A stretch of DNA of 58,963 nt from Bacteroidales bacterium (GTDB lineage: Bacteria; Bacteroidota; Bacteroidia; Bacteroidales; UBA932). A model generated the notes under the pieces. The model had not been told where the DNA came from. It searched no databases and saw only the letters and a program-made list of their open reading frames with translations. Shown here piece by piece: positions 51,604-58,963 of the stretch; positions within the stretch are counted from its first letter, which is position 1, and each line of letters begins with the position of its first letter. Both the position numbers and the translations under genes were made by a program. The DNA lies in contig VSOK01000010.1 of assembly GCA_009774765.1 (NCBI GenBank), positions 1 to 58,963 on the forward strand, written 5' to 3'.

Positions 51604-52932
51604 TTATATCTTTTCCGATTCGGACCAGATGTAGACCTTGTCCGAGCGGCGGAGTTTTGACGGTAGCTGCCCAGAATCTTTTTCTGACTGTACTGATGTA
51701 CCTGACTGTTCTTCCCCGGCTCCTTTGGCTGCCTTTTTGAAATCTACCGGTACGGAGCACAATGTCCCTTTCACGGCTTCAGGGACAGGTTTGAGGTCCA
51801 CACGTATTTCAGGTACCGTATACTCTATTACTCCTGTGGATGAGCCTATTATGAGGATGCGGTCTCCTGCTTTCAATGATGCGGATTCCACAAGGATTTC
51901 AGCGACTCCGAGCTTGCTGAACCAGTTGGTTATCTTGCCGCTGTACACTTTCTTTCTTGTGGCCTTGCTTCCGTAGACTTCGCTCCACTCTCCGAGTCTT
52001 GCTCCCTGGTAGTATCCGTCCCAGAATCCCCTGTTGAATACTTCGGAAAGTTCCGTCTTCAATGATGCCGCGAGCTCCCGGGTATATGTGCCGTCGCATA
52101 CGGCATTCGCCGCACGTCTGTAGCAGGATGCTACTTTCTTTACGTATTCAGCGGAACGGGCACGCCCCTCAATCTTGAATACGGTGACTCCTGCATCTAT
52201 TATCTTATCCATAAACTCTATGGTACAGAGGTCTTTCGGCGACATTATATATTTGTTGTCAACGTGAAGCTGATTGCCGGTCTCCATATCTGTGACCTCG
52301 TATCCGCGGCGGCAGATCTGGTAGCATGACCCTCTGTTGGCTGATGCTCCGTATTCGTGAAGGCTAAGATAGCATTTCCCTGAAATTGCCATGCACAATG
52401 CTCCGTGCGCGAACATCTCGATCTCCACCTTTCGCCCGGAAGGGCCCTTTATATCATCCCTGTCGATGATCGATTTGATTTCTTTGACCTGGTTCAGGTT
52501 CAGTTCGCGTGCCAGCACTATCACATCGGCAAACTGTGCATAGAATCTCAGCGATTCCGCGTTGGATATGCTCAGCTGCGTTGAGATGTGCACTTCAAGA
52601 CCTATGTTTCTTGCGTATATTATGGCCGCCATATCAGATGCTATGACGGCTGTGATTCCTGCTTCCTTTGCCGCTTCAAGCGTCTTGCGCATATCTTCAA
52701 GATCCTCATTGTACAGCACTATATTGAGAGTAAGATATGTCTTGACTCCGTTGCTTCGGCATATTTCACAGATTTCCTTGAGGTCGGACATCTTGAAATT
52801 GTTTGCCGAGTGGGATCTCATATTAAGCTTTTCGACTCCGAAATATACGGAGTCCGCCCCTCCCTGTATGGCAGCGTGCAGACATTCGAAATTGCCTGCC
52901 GGTGCCATAATTTCCAATTCTCTGTTGTTCAT
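51604..52932 (-). CDS. U32-family peptidase / tRNA hydroxylation protein TrhP-like
   Basis: A 442-residue U32 protein with ELEIMAPAGNFECLHAAIQGGADSVYFGV at the start and the signature EMFAHGALCMAISGKCYLSLHEYGASANRGSCYQICR (about 170-205), the Cys-rich block of the family. YegQ/TrhP members take part in 5-hydroxyuridine formation at tRNA position 34; others are collagenase-like. Sequence length and the second Cys pair favour TrhP, but the assignment stays at family level. It lies 8 bases after the prenyl synthase gene in the same transcript. Confidence 0.86.
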   Translation of the reverse strand: MNNRELEIMAPAGNFECLHAAIQGGADSVYFGVEKLNMRSHSANNFKMSDLKEICEICRSNGVKTYLTLNIVLYNEDLEDMRKTLEAAKEAGITAVIASDMAAIIYARNIGLEVHISTQLSISNAESLRFYAQFADVIVLARELNLNQVKEIKSIIDRDDIKGPSGRKVEIEMFAHGALCMAISGKCYLSLHEYGASANRGSCYQICRRGYEVTDMETGNQLHVDNKYIMSPKDLCTIEFMDKIIDAGVTVFKIEGRARSAEYVKKVASCYRRAANAVCDGTYTRELAASLKTELSEVFNRGFWDGYYQGARLGEWSEVYGSKATRKKVYSGKITNWFSKLGVAEILVESASLKAGDRILIIGSSTGVIEYTVPEIRVDLKPVPEAVKGTLCSVPVDFKKAAKGAGEEQSGTSVQSEKDSGQLPSKLRRSDKVYIWSESEKI

Positions 52933-52939
52933 CTATAAT

Positions 52940-53956
52940 TTATTTGTTCCTTCCGAGAAGTTTGTCCGCATATCTGTGGAGAACTTCATATCTTACTCTT
53001 CCGAGACCTATCATACCTGCATAATCCATAGCCTGGGCGTGCAGTTTGATGATTTCATATTTTGCATCCTCGTCTATTCCGATGGCCTCGTATATCTCTT
53101 TAACCCTGCTGATTTTTTCTTCACGCTCCTTTTCTGTGCCGGTAGGCATTTCCATTGCCCTCAGCAGAGCTTTCTTTCCATATTTCTCAGGGATGACACC
53201 GGATTTCTCCATCTCTCCGCTTTTCTCAAGGGCACGTGTAAGAAGCCAGCTCTTTTTGTTGTTGACGATGTCGCCCCCGATCTTTTTGCCGAATACTGCT
53301 GTGTCTCCGAAAGTATCAAGGTAGTCGTCCGTGATCTGGAACGCCAGACCGAGGTCGTATCCGAATTTGTACAGATAATCGCAGGCTCTCCTGTCTGCTC
53401 CCGCTATGATTGCTCCCATTTTTGCCGAGCAGGCTATGAGGACGGCTGTCTTGAGGCCTATCATCTTCATATATTCCTGCATAGGAACTTCCTTCTGAAG
53501 TTCGAAGTCCATATCGTATTGCTGGCCTTCGCAAACCTGTGCAGCTGTAGTGGTAAACAGGTCAAGTATTTCCGGAAGCACAGGCACAGGGGCTTTCGCT
53601 ATCCTTCTGTAGCTCTCTATCGACATCACGTCTCCGGACAGGATTGCGGTATTGTCGTTCCATTTCCTGTATACTGTCGGGAGTCCGCGCCTGATGTCGG
53701 ATTTGTCCATCATGTCATCGTGGATAAGCGTGAAAGTATGGAAAACCTCAAGTGCGGAAGCCGGCTCAAGTATTTCGTCGCTGAAGCTGTCCTTGAAAAG
53801 CGAATATACGGCCAGACACAGACGCGGTCTGATGCGTTTGCCTCCTATGCTGATCATATATCTCAAAGGATCATAAAGCCCGGCAGGTTCTTCCGTGAAT
53901 CTGATGTTCTCGAACATCCCTTTCAGAACATCCTCAATCTGTGTCTCGTTTATCAT
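52940..53956 (-). CDS. Polyprenyl diphosphate synthase
   Basis: A 338-residue trans-prenyltransferase. GGKRIRP at 38-44, first Asp-rich motif DDMMD at 80-84 (no two-residue insert), and the second QITDDYLD near 210. The first motif with Ala/His-region VFHTFTLIHDD fits a geranylgeranyl or farnesyl synthase more than a long-chain one. Uses IPP made through the pathway of the distant ispE. U32 gene downstream. Confidence 0.9.
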   Translation of the reverse strand: MINETQIEDVLKGMFENIRFTEEPAGLYDPLRYMISIGGKRIRPRLCLAVYSLFKDSFSDEILEPASALEVFHTFTLIHDDMMDKSDIRRGLPTVYRKWNDNTAILSGDVMSIESYRRIAKAPVPVLPEILDLFTTTAAQVCEGQQYDMDFELQKEVPMQEYMKMIGLKTAVLIACSAKMGAIIAGADRRACDYLYKFGYDLGLAFQITDDYLDTFGDTAVFGKKIGGDIVNNKKSWLLTRALEKSGEMEKSGVIPEKYGKKALLRAMEMPTGTEKEREEKISRVKEIYEAIGIDEDAKYEIIKLHAQAMDYAGMIGLGRVRYEVLHRYADKLLGRNK

Positions 53957-54018
53957 AATCTTGTGTTTTTAGATGTTGCCGGCAATTGTCCGCAAGCTCG
54001 GGACGGCTGCCGGAAATA

Positions 54019-54026
54019 CAAAAATA
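54019..54026 (-). promoter_or_regulatory. -7 box of the prenyl synthase operon
   Basis: TATTTTTG on the minus strand, about 63 bases before ATG 53956. The upstream element is not clear. Confidence 0.4.
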
Positions 54027-54093
54027 AGAAACTGTTTTGAATTATATGGAACTGTGTCTGCAATTTCTTCAAAAAGGACATTTGAAAAATATG

Positions 54094-54101
54094 TATCTTT
54101 G
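54094..54101 (+). promoter_or_regulatory. -7 box of rsgA-MATE-OPA operon
   Basis: TATCTTTG, 23 bases before ATG 54125. No TTTG at normal spacing; one lies too near (54081-54084). Confidence 0.45.
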
Positions 54102-54124
54102 CCGTCCAATTATAATGTACTGAT

Positions 54125-55069
54125 ATGAAAAAGTCGGAAGCTGTTGTCGTAAAACATACGGGAAGCCATTATCTGCTGACCGAACTCCCGGAATGGAATC
54201 TGTTTCCTGCGGTGCTCAGAGGAAAAATCCGTCTTAAAGGAGGGAATGCGACCAATCCGGTTGCAGTGGGGGATAAAGTGCAGTATGAGTCGGAAGGTAT
54301 GGTCTCCGAGCAGAATCCTGCCGTGATCACCGGCATCGCTCCACGCAGGAACTATATAATCCGCAAATCCACGAATCTTTCACGTCAGGCGCATATAATA
54401 GCGGCCAATGTGGACAGGGCCTTTCTTGTCGTGACCCTGGATTTTCCGGAGGTGAAGCTTCCGTTTCTTGACCGTCTTCTTGTCACCTGTGAAGTGTACA
54501 ATATACCTGCTACGATAGTACTCAACAAATGTGACCTTTATACGGAGTACCATCAGGAGCGCATTGAAGTATTCCGCAAGATATACGGTGACGCAGGTTA
54601 TCCGGTAATGGAAGTGTCGGCGAAGACAGGAAAGGGAGTGGACCTGATCCGGGAACAGTGCAGGGACAGGATATCATTGTTCTCCGGTGTCTCCGGCGTC
54701 GGAAAATCCTCTCTTATAAGGTCGCTTGACCCGTCGCTTGACCCGAAAGTAGGTGAAATCTCGGATGCGCATCTCCAGGGCAGGCATACGACCACATTCT
54801 ATGAAATGTACAGGCTTGAGTCAGGAGGTTTCATCATCGATACTCCCGGCATACGCGGATTCGGTCTTGTGGACCTTGAAAAGGAGGAGATACCATTGTA
54901 TTTCCCTGAAATGCTGAAGGCTTCCGAGAATTGCCGTTTTACGCCTTGTACTCATACTCACGAGCCAGGGTGTGCAGTAAAGGAAGCTGTCGAGAACGGT
55001 ACGATAAGCTATGAGCGTTATACATCCTATCTCGGGATGCTTGACGAAGAGACAAAATACAGGAAATAG
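54125..55069 (+). CDS. rsgA: Ribosome small-subunit-dependent GTPase A
   Basis: A 314-residue circularly permuted GTPase that helps 30S maturation. N-terminal OB fold (1-85), then G4 LNKCDLY, G5 VSAKTGKG, G1 SGVSGVGKSSL, and G3 DTPGIRGF. The C-terminal zinc knuckle is CRFTPCTHTHEPGCAV. The permuted order (G4-G5-G1-G3) is the family mark. A MATE gene follows two bases after its stop, so translation may be coupled. Confidence 0.95.
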   Translation: MKKSEAVVVKHTGSHYLLTELPEWNLFPAVLRGKIRLKGGNATNPVAVGDKVQYESEGMVSEQNPAVITGIAPRRNYIIRKSTNLSRQAHIIAANVDRAFLVVTLDFPEVKLPFLDRLLVTCEVYNIPATIVLNKCDLYTEYHQERIEVFRKIYGDAGYPVMEVSAKTGKGVDLIREQCRDRISLFSGVSGVGKSSLIRSLDPSLDPKVGEISDAHLQGRHTTTFYEMYRLESGGFIIDTPGIRGFGLVDLEKEEIPLYFPEMLKASENCRFTPCTHTHEPGCAVKEAVENGTISYERYTSYLGMLDEETKYRK

Positions 55070-55071
55070 AG

Positions 55072-56487
55072 ATGAATATAAACAAGGATATTCTCAAAAT
55101 AGCCCTTCCCAGCATATTGGCGAATATAACTGTGCCCATAGTCGGTATGGTGGACATTGCTGTTGCAGGGCATCTGGACGGCAGCGGAATCCTGTCGACC
55201 GCGACTTTCATAAGCGGAATAGCAATCGGTTCCATGCTTTTTGACCTGCTGTACTGGAATTTCTTTTTCCTCCGGGTCGGCACGGGAGGTCTGACGGCCC
55301 AGTCCTATGGCAGGGGAGATATGAGGGAATGTGCGAATCTGCTCAGCCGTGCCACAGGCATTGCGCTTGTTGTCGCCTTGCTTATCATAAGTCTGCAATG
55401 GGTCTGTGTAAAGGCGGCTTTCCTTGTTGTGGAATGTACTCCTCAGGTCCAGGAACTCGCCGCGCAGTATTTCTTTGTACGTATATGGGCGGCTCCGGCT
55501 ACTCTGAGCCTTATGGCATTCAAAGGATGGTTTATCGGTATGCAGGACAGCGTGAGTTCTATGGCTGTCGATCTTGTGGTCAATATAGTGAATATCGCAG
55601 CCAGCATTGTCCTTACGCTCGGATTCCATTCAGGCGGTCTGGAGTATGAGGGAATCGGATTTGCCGGTGTCGCTGCAGGTACTGTCGTCGCTCAGTATTC
55701 AGGGCTTGTATGTGCCGTGCTTATCATCCTTTTCCGCTACAGGCGGAAAGTGTTTGCCGGGTACGGGCTGAGGGACGGTCTCGCTTCTATGAAAGGCGGT
55801 GAAATGAGGCGGTTCTTTTCTCTGAACACCAATCTGTTTATCCGTTCCGTCTGCTTTATCGGCATTTATATGGGATTCACTACCTTGGCGGCCCGTTACG
55901 GGGACCTGATGCTTGCCAGCGCGACAATAATGATGAAGATAATGATGCTGTTCTCTTATTTTACCGACGGATTCGCATACGCAGGTGAGGCTTTGACCGG
56001 AAAATTCATCGGAATGCAGGACAAGCCGTCTATGATAAAGGCCGTCAGATATACATTTATATGGAGTATGGCGATAGGAGTAGTGTTTATGGGGATATAT
56101 GCGGTGTCGGGAGTGCCTATGCTGAGGCTTATGACAGCCGACAATGACGTTGTCGAGGCTGCCGGACAGTTCCTGCCATGGCTGCTGCTTATGCCTGTGG
56201 TCGGATGTGCTGCATTTGCCTGGGACGGTGTATATATAGGGGCGACTGCATCAAAGGCAATACGTGACGCGATGCTTTGGGCTACGGCCGGATTCATCGG
56301 GTTCTATTATGCCGGGGTGTTCCTGCTCGACAGGTCTGAGTTCTACGGGACTTCGGGCTACGGCCCGATGGGGATACATATACTTCTGTTCGCATATTTT
56401 GTGCATCTGGTGATCAGGACGGTCTATCTGTCGGTGAAATACCGCAAAGTTGTCAGGACGGAGCCTTTCCTGGAACATAATCTTTAA
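55072..56487 (+). CDS. MATE-family efflux transporter
   Basis: A 471-residue inner-membrane protein with about 12 hydrophobic segments. Family signs: ILKIALPSILANITVPIVGMVDIAVAGHL in the first segment, then RVGTGGLTAQSYGRGD, and the second half beginning LNTNLFIRSVCFIGIYMGFT. DinF-like subgroup. It probably exports drugs or metabolites by Na+ or H+ antiport. Placed between rsgA and an OPA transporter, with gaps of 2 and 12 bases. Confidence 0.9.
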   Translation: MNINKDILKIALPSILANITVPIVGMVDIAVAGHLDGSGILSTATFISGIAIGSMLFDLLYWNFFFLRVGTGGLTAQSYGRGDMRECANLLSRATGIALVVALLIISLQWVCVKAAFLVVECTPQVQELAAQYFFVRIWAAPATLSLMAFKGWFIGMQDSVSSMAVDLVVNIVNIAASIVLTLGFHSGGLEYEGIGFAGVAAGTVVAQYSGLVCAVLIILFRYRRKVFAGYGLRDGLASMKGGEMRRFFSLNTNLFIRSVCFIGIYMGFTTLAARYGDLMLASATIMMKIMMLFSYFTDGFAYAGEALTGKFIGMQDKPSMIKAVRYTFIWSMAIGVVFMGIYAVSGVPMLRLMTADNDVVEAAGQFLPWLLLMPVVGCAAFAWDGVYIGATASKAIRDAMLWATAGFIGFYYAGVFLLDRSEFYGTSGYGPMGIHILLFAYFVHLVIRTVYLSVKYRKVVRTEPFLEHNL

Positions 56488-56499
56488 AAATCAAATGAG

Positions 56500-57900
56500 A
56501 TGAGTCTGTATTCATTCTACAGGATAAGCAAGCCTTCTTCCGCCAAGATACCTTCCGGTGAGGTGCAGTCAGAATATAAATCGCTCCGTAACAGGACGTT
56601 CTGGGGAGCCACAGTGGCATATAGCCTTTATTATGTCTGCAGGATGAGCCTGAGTGTGGTCAAGCAGCCTATTATCGACGACGGTGTCCTGACGCCGGGA
56701 CAGCTTGGAATCATAGGTTCGGCTCTCCTTTTCATATATGCGGTGGGGAAATTTATGAACGGCTTTATTGCGGACTATTGCAATATAAGACGTTTTATGG
56801 CGACAGGTCTGATCGTGTCGGCTCTGATAAATCTGCTGATGGGTGCTTCCGGCCTGCTGTACGGTACGGCAGGGATCGCATCAGGACTGCTGTTTGCCGT
56901 TTTCGCTGTCGTATGGGGAATCAACGGATGGGTTCAGTCTATGGGTGCGCCTCCGGGTGTGATCAACTTGTCGAGATGGTTTCCGATGTCCAAAAGAGGA
57001 ACATATTACGGGATTTTCAGTTCCAGCCCATATATCGGCGAATTCCTTTCATTCATTATCGTAGGAGTGGTTGTCAGTGCCTTCGGGTGGGAGTACGGTT
57101 TCATCTTCTCGGCAATAGGAGGACTTGTCGGAGCAGTGATTATACTTGTTTTTGTCTCCGATACCCCTGAGAGCAAAGGGCTTCCGTCTGTACAGGAACT
57201 GTCCGGCGAGAAGCCTGTCAAGACTGATTCGCTCCCGACGGTACAGCTTCAGAAGATGGTCCTTACACATCCGGGAATATGGATAATAGCTGTTTCAAGC
57301 GCGTTCATATATATTACGAAATATGCTGTGGCCGGTTGGGGAGTGCTTTTCCTCCAGAAGGCAAAGATGTTCTCCCTTGAGAGCGCGACACAGATAATCG
57401 CTTTTTCCGCTGCATTCGGTGTACTCGGTACGGTGATGGCCGGATGGCTGTCGGATACGGTATTCAAAGGTGACAGGATCAAACCGGCTGTCCTTTCCGG
57501 TCTTCTGAGCTTTCTGTCTCTCGGACTCTTCCTGCTGACGGAAGGGGGATATATTCTCAATATCGTATATGTGTCTCTTTTCAGCCTTTTCATCGGGGTG
57601 CTCTATTGTATAATAGCAGGGCTTATGGCTGTGGACATAGTCCCCAGGAAAGCTACGGGTGCCGCGCTTGGGATAGTCGGTATATCAAGTTATGTGGCCG
57701 CGGGTATTCAGGACATAGCGAGCGGCTATCTTATCGAGGGGTTTGCCGTGAAGCCTGAGATGGCGCCTTCGATGACAGATGCGGAGATTCTTGCCGGTAC
57801 TGTCTATGATTTTATTCCGGTCTCCATATTCTGGCTTGCTGCAGCTCTGGTTGCCTTTATTCTTCCGGTATCATTCTGGAACCGTATGAAGGTAAGATAA
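56500..57900 (+). CDS. OPA-family MFS transporter (GlpT/UhpT-like)
   Basis: A 466-residue carrier with 12 membrane segments. YYVCRMSLSVVKQPIIDDG (segment 1), GKFMNGFIADYCNIRRFM (inter-segment 2-3 loop), and GWVQSMGAPPGVINLSRWFPMSKRGTYYGIFSSS are typical of organophosphate:phosphate antiporters. Such proteins import glycerol-3-phosphate or hexose phosphates against Pi. An N-terminal extension of some 30 residues is hydrophilic. It is followed only by the inverted-repeat region, so it is the last gene of its operon. Confidence 0.9.
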   Translation: MSLYSFYRISKPSSAKIPSGEVQSEYKSLRNRTFWGATVAYSLYYVCRMSLSVVKQPIIDDGVLTPGQLGIIGSALLFIYAVGKFMNGFIADYCNIRRFMATGLIVSALINLLMGASGLLYGTAGIASGLLFAVFAVVWGINGWVQSMGAPPGVINLSRWFPMSKRGTYYGIFSSSPYIGEFLSFIIVGVVVSAFGWEYGFIFSAIGGLVGAVIILVFVSDTPESKGLPSVQELSGEKPVKTDSLPTVQLQKMVLTHPGIWIIAVSSAFIYITKYAVAGWGVLFLQKAKMFSLESATQIIAFSAAFGVLGTVMAGWLSDTVFKGDRIKPAVLSGLLSFLSLGLFLLTEGGYILNIVYVSLFSLFIGVLYCIIAGLMAVDIVPRKATGAALGIVGISSYVAAGIQDIASGYLIEGFAVKPEMAPSMTDAEILAGTVYDFIPVSIFWLAAALVAFILPVSFWNRMKVR

Positions 57901-57912
57901 CCCTTGTGTACT

Positions 57913-57932
57913 TCTCTCAATAAGAGAGGGAC
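57913..57932. repeat. Left arm of a 20-bp perfect inverted repeat (invertible promoter)
   Basis: TCTCTCAATAAGAGAGGGAC. Its exact reverse complement is at 58092-58111. The arm itself holds CTCTC-AATAA-GAGAG, a dyad that would suit a recombinase dimer. It starts 12 bases after the OPA transporter stop. Confidence 0.85.
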
Positions 57933-58091
57933 GGAGTATGCAGAGTGCTGAATGTCAGTAACTTCTATGTTACATTTGCTGCTTTTGCTGAATTTTGCGT
58001 CTGTCTGCTAAGCAAAACATATAAAATTCAAAAAAAATAATTCTATTGTTTATTGGATTTATTTGTTTTTTATATATTTGCGGAAATTTTT
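57933..58091. mobile_element. Putative invertible segment between inverted repeats
   Basis: 159 bp of AT-rich DNA with no coding frame, enclosed by perfect 20-bp inverted repeats. It contains the promoter at 58053-58080, which faces the fimbria-type genes, and a second TAnnTTTG-like site (57971-57978). This fits known Bacteroidales promoter invertons, where a serine or tyrosine recombinase flips the segment; no recombinase gene lies in the window. Present orientation would be ON. Confidence 0.75.
58053..58080 (+). promoter_or_regulatory. Promoter inside the invertible segment
   Basis: TTG (58053-58055), 17-base spacing, TATATTTG (58073-58080). The start near 58087 is a few bases before the right repeat arm. 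In the opposite orientation it would read back into the OPA gene. Confidence 0.65.
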
Positions 58092-58111
58092 GTCCCTCTC
58101 TTATTGAGAGA
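58092..58111. repeat. Right arm of the 20-bp inverted repeat
   Basis: Exact reverse complement of 57913-57932. Arms extend no further: the bases just outside and inside do not pair. Confidence 0.85.
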
Positions 58112-58171
58112 TACGGATTAAAAGTCCTTTCAGAAAATCAAATATATTTAGTTACCTCTCCCGTGTTGAAT

Positions 58172-58180
58172 GGGGGGGGG
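58172..58180 (+). repeat. G9 homopolymer in the leader of the DUF3575 gene
   Basis: Nine consecutive G, 63 bases ahead of ATG 58243. It lies in an open frame that can start at GTG 58163 and ends in an ATGA overlap with the DUF3575 start. A possible slippage site. Confidence 0.85.
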
Positions 58181-58242
58181 TATAATAGTCTAGAATTAAT
58201 TGATTTGACAGGAAGGGCGACAAATTTTAAAACAGAACATAA

Positions 58243-58830
58243 ATGAGACGAATGTTTTTTCTGTTGGTTTTGCTGTCTGCAGGGGTGCTGAGCAGCAATG
58301 TCCGGGCTCAGGATGTTGGTCTGAAGACTAATGTCCTCTATGACGCGGCGGCCACCGTGAACCTTGGCGTCGAGGTCGGTCTCGCTCCCCGCTGGACTCT
58401 GGACCTTTCCGGCAACTACAACGGCTGGACGTTCTCCGGCGGTCGCAAATGGAAGCACTGGCTGCTTCAGCCTGAGGCCCGCTGGTGGTTCTGTGACCGT
58501 TTCGCCGGTCATTTCCTTGGTGTCCACGCTCTTGGCGGCCAGTGCAACGTTGGCGGTCTGAAGAACAACATCCGCTTTCTTGGCACTGACTTCTCTCGTC
58601 TTGGAGACCGCCGTTACCAGGGCTGGTATGCCGGGGCCGGTGTCGCTTACGGCCACTCCTGGATCCTTGGCCGTCACTGGAACCTTGAGGCCGAGCTGGG
58701 TGTCGGCTGGATCTATACGCGCTATGACGTGTTCCCCTGCGCCCACTGCGGTACGAAGCTGGCCTCAGACCGCCAGCACAACTACTTCGGTCCTACAAAG
58801 GCAGCGGTCAATCTGGTATATGTGTTCTAA
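58243..58830 (+). CDS. DUF3575 family secreted protein (fimbria-associated)
   Basis: A 195-residue protein with a signal peptide (about 1-23, ending VRAQ). The mature chain KTNVLYDAAATVNLGVEVGLAPRWTLDLSGNYN and WWFCDRFAGHFLGVHALGGQCNVGG has the DUF3575 pattern and looks like a small outer-membrane beta-barrel, ending YVF. DUF3575 genes usually open Bacteroidales fimbrial operons of the Mfa/FimA kind. Base use changes sharply: C-ending codons and a much higher GC than the AT-rich leader. It sits behind the inverted-repeat promoter. ATG 58243 is taken; ATG 58252 is possible. Confidence 0.85.
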   Translation: MRRMFFLLVLLSAGVLSSNVRAQDVGLKTNVLYDAAATVNLGVEVGLAPRWTLDLSGNYNGWTFSGGRKWKHWLLQPEARWWFCDRFAGHFLGVHALGGQCNVGGLKNNIRFLGTDFSRLGDRRYQGWYAGAGVAYGHSWILGRHWNLEAELGVGWIYTRYDVFPCAHCGTKLASDRQHNYFGPTKAAVNLVYVF

Positions 58831-58844
58831 TACCTTGGATAGCA

Positions 58845-58963
58845 ATGAAAAAGACAGATAGTATAATAAGAATCCTGCTGTGCGTCCTTCTGCCTCTGGC
58901 AGGCGTCTGCGCGGCAAACAGCCAGGAACGTACCGGAGACATTACTCTTGCTGACGGCCGTGT
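58845..58963 (+). CDS. Start of a secreted protein, cut by the window edge
   Basis: The first 39 codons: a signal peptide (MKKTDSIIRILLCVLLPLAG...) ending ANSQ, then ERTGDITLADGR. It starts 14 bases after the DUF3575 stop. In similar operons the next gene is often a DUF3868 protein followed by fimbrial subunits; this is inferred from position only. Confidence 0.7.
   Translation, partial: MKKTDSIIRILLCVLLPLAGVCAANSQERTGDITLADGR

Noticed and set aside
52562..54040. Open frame of 492 codons on the plus strand opposite the U32 and prenyl synthase genes
   Set aside because: Long, but it runs antisense through two well-supported enzymes and their junction, with no family motif; a by-product of biased codon use.
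57913..57932. Reading the left repeat arm only as a terminator of the OPA transporter gene
   Set aside because: The internal stem is just 5 bp with no U run, and the exact 20-bp reverse copy 159 bases away is not explained by a terminator; it may still end transcription as a side effect.
58138..58746. Open frame of 202 codons on the minus strand across the DUF3575 gene and leader
   Set aside because: It is antisense to a gene with signal peptide and family motifs, has no promoter and a composition expected from GC-rich reverse codons; treated as a shadow.
1..58963. tRNA, rRNA, CRISPR array, insertion sequence or prophage
   Set aside because: No cloverleaf-like sequence, no regularly spaced direct repeats, no transposase or phage protein was found on reading.

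Overview
The window reads as a chromosomal segment of a gut-type Bacteroidales bacterium (phylum Bacteroidota). The evidence is a SusC/SusD pair, many signal-peptidase-II lipoproteins, GH92/GH97/GH130 glycosidases, promoters of the Bacteroidota form TAnnTTTG (with TTTG/TTG further upstream), start codons mostly without Shine-Dalgarno sequences, and fimbria-associated DUF3575. Genus cannot be fixed from sequence alone. No rRNA, tRNA, CRISPR array or insertion sequence was recognised.

Layout. 1-7.7 kb (+): the end of a NUC1-type endonuclease, a secreted EEP-family nuclease/phosphatase, a TonB-dependent receptor, a DUF5689 lipoprotein and an M3 peptidase; this looks like a scavenging locus for extracellular nucleic acid. 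7.7-17.5 kb (-): a mannose operon headed by gpmI, then GH130 phosphorylase, two GH92 alpha-mannosidases, a ROK sugar kinase, manA and a small lipoprotein. 17.7-25 kb (+): rnr, then a SusC/SusD pair bounded by two strong terminators, with no glycosidase beside it. 25-38 kb: S41 protease (-), rdgB, recO, a suf operon carrying an inserted pnuC-type transporter (sufB-pnuC-sufC-short sufD), a propeller-like lipoprotein (-), tsaE-ispE, comM (-) and mlaE-mlaF. 37.9-44.2 kb: an ECF sigma factor with an overlapping membrane-anchored beta-barrel partner (-), then a TPR protein, an EnvC-like protein and an SDR with a zinc-finger-like tail (+). 44.2-47.9 kb (-): nrdG, nrdD and a phosphopantetheinyl transferase. 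48.3-57.9 kb: GH97, mdh, U32 peptidase and prenyl synthase (-), rsgA, a MATE transporter and an OPA-family transporter.

The most striking element is at the right edge. A perfect 20-bp inverted repeat (57913-57932 and 58092-58111) encloses 159 bp holding a promoter that points at a DUF3575 gene and the start of a second secreted-protein gene, as in Bacteroidales fimbrial operons. This has the form of an invertible, phase-variable promoter. A nine-G run lies in the same leader. A second long G run (G8) sits just after the signal-peptide codons of susC; gain or loss of one G there brings a stop codon almost at once, so that gene may be phase-variable too.

Gene cooperation inferred: GH92 enzymes release mannose (ROK kinase to Man-6-P), GH130 releases Man-1-P from a beta-mannoside, ManA feeds Fru-6-P into glycolysis, and GpmI acts lower in the same pathway.
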